Part shown: piece by piece, positions 60,001 to 64,000 of the stretch | Numbering within the stretch: the first letter of the stretch is position 1 | Layout of the letters: each line of letters starts with the position of its first letter | From: Sarcocystis neurona | Lineage: Eukaryota; Apicomplexa; Conoidasida; Eucoccidiorida; Sarcocystidae | Reading direction: 5' to 3' | DNA length: 64,000 nucleotides | NCBI GenBank assembly: GCA_000727475.1 | Contig: KL647310.1 | Coordinates: 558,001-622,000, forward strand | Position numbers and translations under genes: made by a program | Notes under the pieces: generated by a model | Databases searched by the model: none | Seen by the model: the letters and a program-made list of their open reading frames with translations, nothing else | Told to the model about the DNA's origin: nothing

Positions 60001-60140
60001 ACCCACTCGCGTGCCTAGGTAGTGCTGCGCAGAAACGTGAAGCTGCACGGGTGTATCTCTCTGGTGTGTGTCTACGCGTCTCTTTCTTTGATTCAACCTC
60101 CTCGCAGACACGCAGCTAGATGTAATTTTCTTCCATGCAG

Positions 60141-60479
60141 AGCTGCGGCTACATGCGTCATGCCACGCAGCATCAGTAGAGGGCGAAGCTGCGGCAGCTA
60201 CAGCAAAGCACCAGCAAAGGCGACGTAGCAGAGGCAGCGAAGTAGCAGGGAGTGCAACAGCGACAGGAGCGCGAGCAGAAAATCAGGAAGCAGCAGCAGG
60301 CGAGGCAACGGCGGCAGGAGGAGAGGAAGGAGAGCGTCTTGCAGGCAGCAGCAGTGGAGGCAACAGCCAAAAGAGAGAGCAGCACCGCGGTAGGAAACAG
60401 CAGCAGCATCCACGAGAGAGAAAGAGAAGCCGCAGCATTACAGAGACAAAAGCAGCAGCACGGGATGAAAGCAGGCACA
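60141..60479 (+). CDS. Candidate internal exon, Ala/Gln/Arg-rich
   Basis: It follows TTTTCTTCCATGCAG and stays open 112 codons to a GTATAC donor, with no start codon of its own. It reads ASVEGEAAAATAKHQQRRRS, then GEATAAGGEEGERLAG and an Arg/Lys/Ser-rich end. This is the composition expected of coccidian coding sequence with CAG tracts. Neighbouring exons are not found; a second Gln/Arg-rich frame overlaps it. Confidence 0.37.
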
Positions 60480-60547
60480 GTATACAGAGAGATACAGCAA
60501 CAGCAATCTCTCTATACATATATATATATATATGTGGCGCGGGTTAC

Positions 60548-60703
60548 GTCTAAGGAGAAGAACTCGTCGTCGAGGACGCGGAAGCCGCGCTTGTGGAGGA
60601 GATGCGCAGTTGCTTCAGAGACTTCGTATTTCCGGCAGAAAGTCGTCACCGCAGATTTCTCGAAATCTTCTTCTTCCTGCCGACGCTTTCGTTCTTCCTT
60701 CTC
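60548..60703 (-). CDS. Candidate internal exon of an unknown gene
   Basis: It follows GTCGTCTTTTCTCGCAG and runs 52 codons in phase 0 to GAC|GTAACC. It reads EKEERKRRQEEEDFEKSAVT, then EATAHLLHKRGFRVLDDEFF. The first half is a charged helix and the second looks like a folded domain. If unspliced at the donor the frame ends ten codons later in a TA microsatellite. I do not recognise the domain. Confidence 0.45.
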
Positions 60704-61019
60704 CTGCGAGAAAAGACGACCCGCGGGAAGCGCAACGGCACTTCTTCAAGAAGCAGACACAGACACGGAACACAGACCACGAAACGGACACAGAGAGGCA
60801 GAGAGAGCAGCAGAAGAAACGGAGAGACACAACTGCAGACAGGTAGAAGGACACACACACGAAGAGAAACCAACAGCCAGAAAAACAAACAAAAGGACAG
60901 AAAGAGAAACAGACAGGAAGACAGACACACAGGACGACAGACATATATATACATTCACACACAGATACACACTCATATCATCGGATGCGTGAAGACAGAC
61001 AGGAAGACAGACAGGAAGA

Positions 61020-61569
61020 CAGACGCACATACATACATACGTATGTATATGTGTATATGTATATATATACACACACACACAGATATACACTTGTATCATC
61101 GGCTGTATGTTGTGTATCTGTGTGTCTGTCTCCGTGCTTACGTCTGTATGTCTCTCTATTTGTGTATGTGCCTGTATGGGTGTGTATGTATGTGTCTCTG
61201 TGTATGTAGGTGTACGTATGTACGCGCATGTATGTGTATGTAATGTACGTGGATGTATGCATGCGCATTTAGGTACGCGTATGTAGATGTGTGCACGTGT
61301 GTGTGGGTGTGTCTGTGCCTCTGTGTACGTAGGTGTATGTATGTATGTATGCATGTATATGTATGTATATGTATGTATATGTATGTATATGTATGTATGT
61401 ATGTATATGTATGTATGTATATGTATGTATGTATATGTATGTATATGTATGTATGTATATGTATGTATGTATGTATATGTATGTATGTATGTACGTATGT
61501 ATGTATGTATATGTATGTATATGTATGTATGTATATGTATGTATGTATATGTATGTATATGTTTGTATG

Positions 61570-61601
<32 letters not shown>

Positions 61602-61925
61602 TATGTGTACGTAGGTGTATGTATGTATGTATGTAGGTATGGATGGATGGATGTATGTACGTATGTCTGTATGTGTGTATGTATGTATGTATGCATGTAT
61701 GTAGGTATGTATGTACGTGTGTCTGTATGTATGTGTCTGTATCTGTGCTTGTGTATGTGTACGTCTGTGTCTGTGTGTCTGTATGTATATGTATGTATGT
61801 ATGTGCACGTATGTACGTATGTGTACGTATGTATGTGTATGTATGTATATATGTATATGTATGTATGTGTGTGTGTATGTGTATGTGTGTGTGTGTGTCT
61901 ATGTGTCTGCTCGTGTATATCTTAC
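61020..61925. repeat. 0.9-kb tetranucleotide satellite, (TATG/TGTA)n
   Basis: Nearly pure ATGT repeats with interspersed TATATG from about 61318 to 61690, flanked by degenerate GTGTATG runs. It generates very long frames on both strands. Confidence 0.95.
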
Positions 61926-62089
61926 TGAGTATACAGACACAAAAACATATTTGCATAACATGTGCGTTGCTGGGGGTGTACACATACTGAGAAAAATCGT
62001 GGCGGATAAAGATGTCTTCATATGCGTGTGTATGTGTATATTCATCTAAGAAGTCGCATGCAGGTGACACATATATGTTTCTGTAGAAA

Positions 62090-62560
62090 TGGAGAGAATA
62101 TACATGCATATATATGCGTGGATATGTGCATGCCTCTATGTATCTGCATACAAACTCAGATATATACATAGTCATATAGAGACACAGATACACAAATGTA
62201 CGTAGACAAACACATACAGATATATAAGTATACATACAAAGACACATGCATATATATACACACACATACATATACAGCTTTATATGTATATCCACAACTA
62301 TACATACATATATATATATTTATGTATTTGAATAGATCTATATGGGGACACACTTGTAAATTTATACACATATATATGTACGGATGACCTGTCTATTTGT
62401 GCGAAGGTATGCGCATGCACCTCGCACCTCGTGTCTGGATACATATATATGTGTATATATACACATATAGGTACATAGGAGTATATGTGCATATTGACAG
62501 ATAGAGAGAGACATACACCACACACACAGAGATATGTGTGTATATGTGTGTACACACGTA
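62090..62560. repeat. TA/CA microsatellite block
   Basis: (TA)n with CATACA alternation. No coding signal. Confidence 0.8.
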
Positions 62561-62639
62561 TGTGGGAGACTGCAGCTAGGAAACTTATCTTGGTTCTCCG
62601 TGTGGGCCCGGTTCATATCAGTGCGTTGATTTCTAACAG

Positions 62640-63540
62640 AAGTCCAGTTGAGAGAGGCACAGAGCAAGAAAGAGAGGCAGAGAGCAGGGAGAAAACTCGC
62701 AGATGGAGAGGAAGGGAAATAAAAAGACAACAGACAGACAGAAGAAGAGTCTCGCAAGAAGACGAAGAGACAAAGAGAGGCAGCTGTGAGAAGAAATACG
62801 AACACGAGGAGCAGTGCGAGACCCACACAGAGGGGCGTACAATACGGAGGTACACGGAAGCAGTGCAGAAAAAAGAGAAGCAACAGAGAGAGGCAGCGAC
62901 GTAGAAGGAACGGATACGCTATAAAGGAGGAAGAGAGAAACGAGCGGCGAGACAGCGGACAAGAAGGACACAGCACGCAGTCAATCACACGGAAGAGAAG
63001 AAGTGAGCAGCAAGCAGCTGCTGCACCCAGGTGGAGACGAGACAACCAAAGCGGACACGGCGAAGACACACCCAGTCGCTGGAAGGAAGGGGAGCGTGAG
63101 ACAGAGAGACTCAACTGAAAAAAAGACGCTTCCAAACATCAAGGAACACAAACACCAAGTAACACAAACATCAAGGAACACGCGGAGAAAGTGAGGGTGA
63201 GAGGCAGGGAGAGAAAAGAAAGGGGAGGAGAAAGAAGGCAAGGACGAGAAAGGGAGGGGAGAAGGGGAGCAGCAGAGAAGGAGAGGACGGAAAGACTGAG
63301 AGAAGCAAAAGAGAGAAAAAGAGGGGGGGAAGCGAGACAGAGAAGGGCGACATACCCGGAGAAGAAGAGACGGAGACGGAGACGCAGGAAGGGGAAGTCC
63401 AGCGAACACGGGAGGCGAAGAAGAGAACCGAGGAGGAAGAGAGGAAGACACAGAGATTTGAAGATGACACAGAGAGAAGAAAACTGGCACGAAGAGAGTA
63501 CAGACGCACAGAGAACGATACGGGCGAATCGAACGTGTGT
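62640..63540 (+). repeat. Polypurine tract, strongest at 63190-63480
   Basis: The plus strand is dominated by A and G (GAGAGAGG, AAAGAAGG, GGAGACGG types). It overlaps the charged N-terminal part of the open frame that runs off the right edge, so part of the tract may be coding. Confidence 0.85.
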
Positions 63541-64000
63541 ACGAGCAGAGGAAAAGGACAGTACACCACCTGCCTTATCGAAGCGACGACACCCGCAGAA
63601 GAGGAAGAGAGAGGGATCGTCTTCGAAGATACGTACGACTGCTTGCATCTAGCTGCTGCTGTTGTTGCTGCTGTTCCTCGCTTTCACAGCGTCGACGTAC
63701 CTCTCGAGCCGCCGTCTGCTGCTTCACCTTCCGCTGCACCGTACCACAGCCAGCCACACGCAGCAGCGGCTTCACCAAACAACAGCAAGAGCAAGCAGCA
63801 GATACCCAGCAGTAGACGTGTGCCTGTTTCCTCGAGCGCTCATGTGTGTGCGCCGCCCCGTGTCTCTGAGGTTCGGCTCTGTGTTTTCCTTTTCTTTCTT
63901 CTCTCCCTCTTCTTGATGTCGCAGGGGCAGCAGAGATGCCGCAGGGGCACCAGATACGCAGCAGCACCCGTAGCAATGGCAGCAGCAGAGACGCAGCAGC
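63163..64000 (+). CDS. Long open frame running off the right edge, charged then Ala/Ser/Pro-rich
   Basis: The frame is open from after TAA at 63160 to the last base (279 codons) with no ATG near its start, so it is probably an internal or 5'-spliced exon. The first half is Glu/Lys/Arg-rich, then GIVFEDTYDCLHLAAAVVAA and a Ser/Pro/Gln part with HAAAASPNNSKSKQQIPSS. GAG|GTTCGG at 63871 and a fine TTCTTGATGTCGCAG at 63924 could remove a 54-nt in-frame intron. The charged part coincides with the polypurine tract and may be fortuitous; the second half is convincing. Family unknown. Confidence 0.5.

Noticed and set aside
61253..62049. Plus frames rich in Tyr/Val/Cys/Met
   Set aside because: Same tetranucleotide artefact, no start context or composition of a protein.
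60746..62295. Very long minus frames (316 and 379 codons) of His/Thr/Tyr/Ile
   Set aside because: They are pure translations of the TATG/TGTA satellite; all frames on both strands are open for the same reason.
63139..63648. Minus frame starting MQAVVRIFEDDPSLFLF with a possible GTGGTG donor
   Set aside because: Attractive first 26 codons, but the rest is a translation of polypyrimidine DNA and the plus frame is longer and more protein-like; kept only as an alternative.
1..64000. CRISPR arrays, bacterial operons, integrases, reverse transcriptase or transposase signatures
   Set aside because: No regularly spaced repeats of that kind, no ribosome-binding-site-led gene runs and no catalytic motifs seen; this is eukaryotic DNA.

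Overview
The window looks like nuclear DNA of a coccidian apicomplexan, most likely an Eimeria-type parasite. The main reason is the mass of imperfect CAG/CTG trinucleotide tracts, read as Gln, Ala or Ser runs inside coding exons. Genes have canonical GT-AG introns, and repeat-rich blocks alternate with plain blocks, as described for Eimeria chromosomes (repeat-rich R and repeat-poor P segments). I see no bacterial operon, CRISPR array, rRNA, credible tRNA or transposase/reverse-transcriptase motif.

Layout. 1-1026 (minus): the first two exons of homoserine kinase, running off the left edge. 1.1-8.6 kb: mostly plain DNA with old short duplications and one tentative minus-strand gene (4988-6890). 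8605-14757 (plus): a six-exon gene for an unrecognised 506-residue protein whose exon phases all fit. 14.8-19 kb: microsatellites and fragments. 19-23 kb: a CAG-rich block with a minus-strand gene for a polytopic, carrier-like membrane protein broken up by Ala/Ser/Gln inserts. 24.3-24.9 kb: a charged, Ala-rich plus-strand frame. 25-35.4 kb: plain DNA with a few candidate exons. 36.6-37.35 kb (minus): a tentative two-helix membrane protein. 39298-46277 (plus): the best large gene, a three-exon, 1588-residue multi-KH RNA-binding protein (vigilin/Scp160-like). 46.5-49.3 kb: several short plus-strand coding-like frames. 49.4-58 kb: plain DNA, one ORF with a 93-bp internal duplication and one set of phase-consistent minus exons. 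58-64 kb: long TATG/TA microsatellites, a polypurine tract, and coding exons, the last running off the right edge.

How the genes work together: no shared pathway is visible. Homoserine kinase belongs to threonine synthesis, the KH protein to mRNA binding on polysomes or ER, and the carrier-like protein probably to an organelle membrane. They read as independent chromosomal genes.

Limits: exons were joined by eye. Models with homology or a long, phase-consistent chain (homoserine kinase, KH protein, 506-residue protein) are reliable. Single candidate exons in the plain regions are weak, because short open frames with usable GT/AG sites are common by chance, and some of my candidates on opposite strands conflict.
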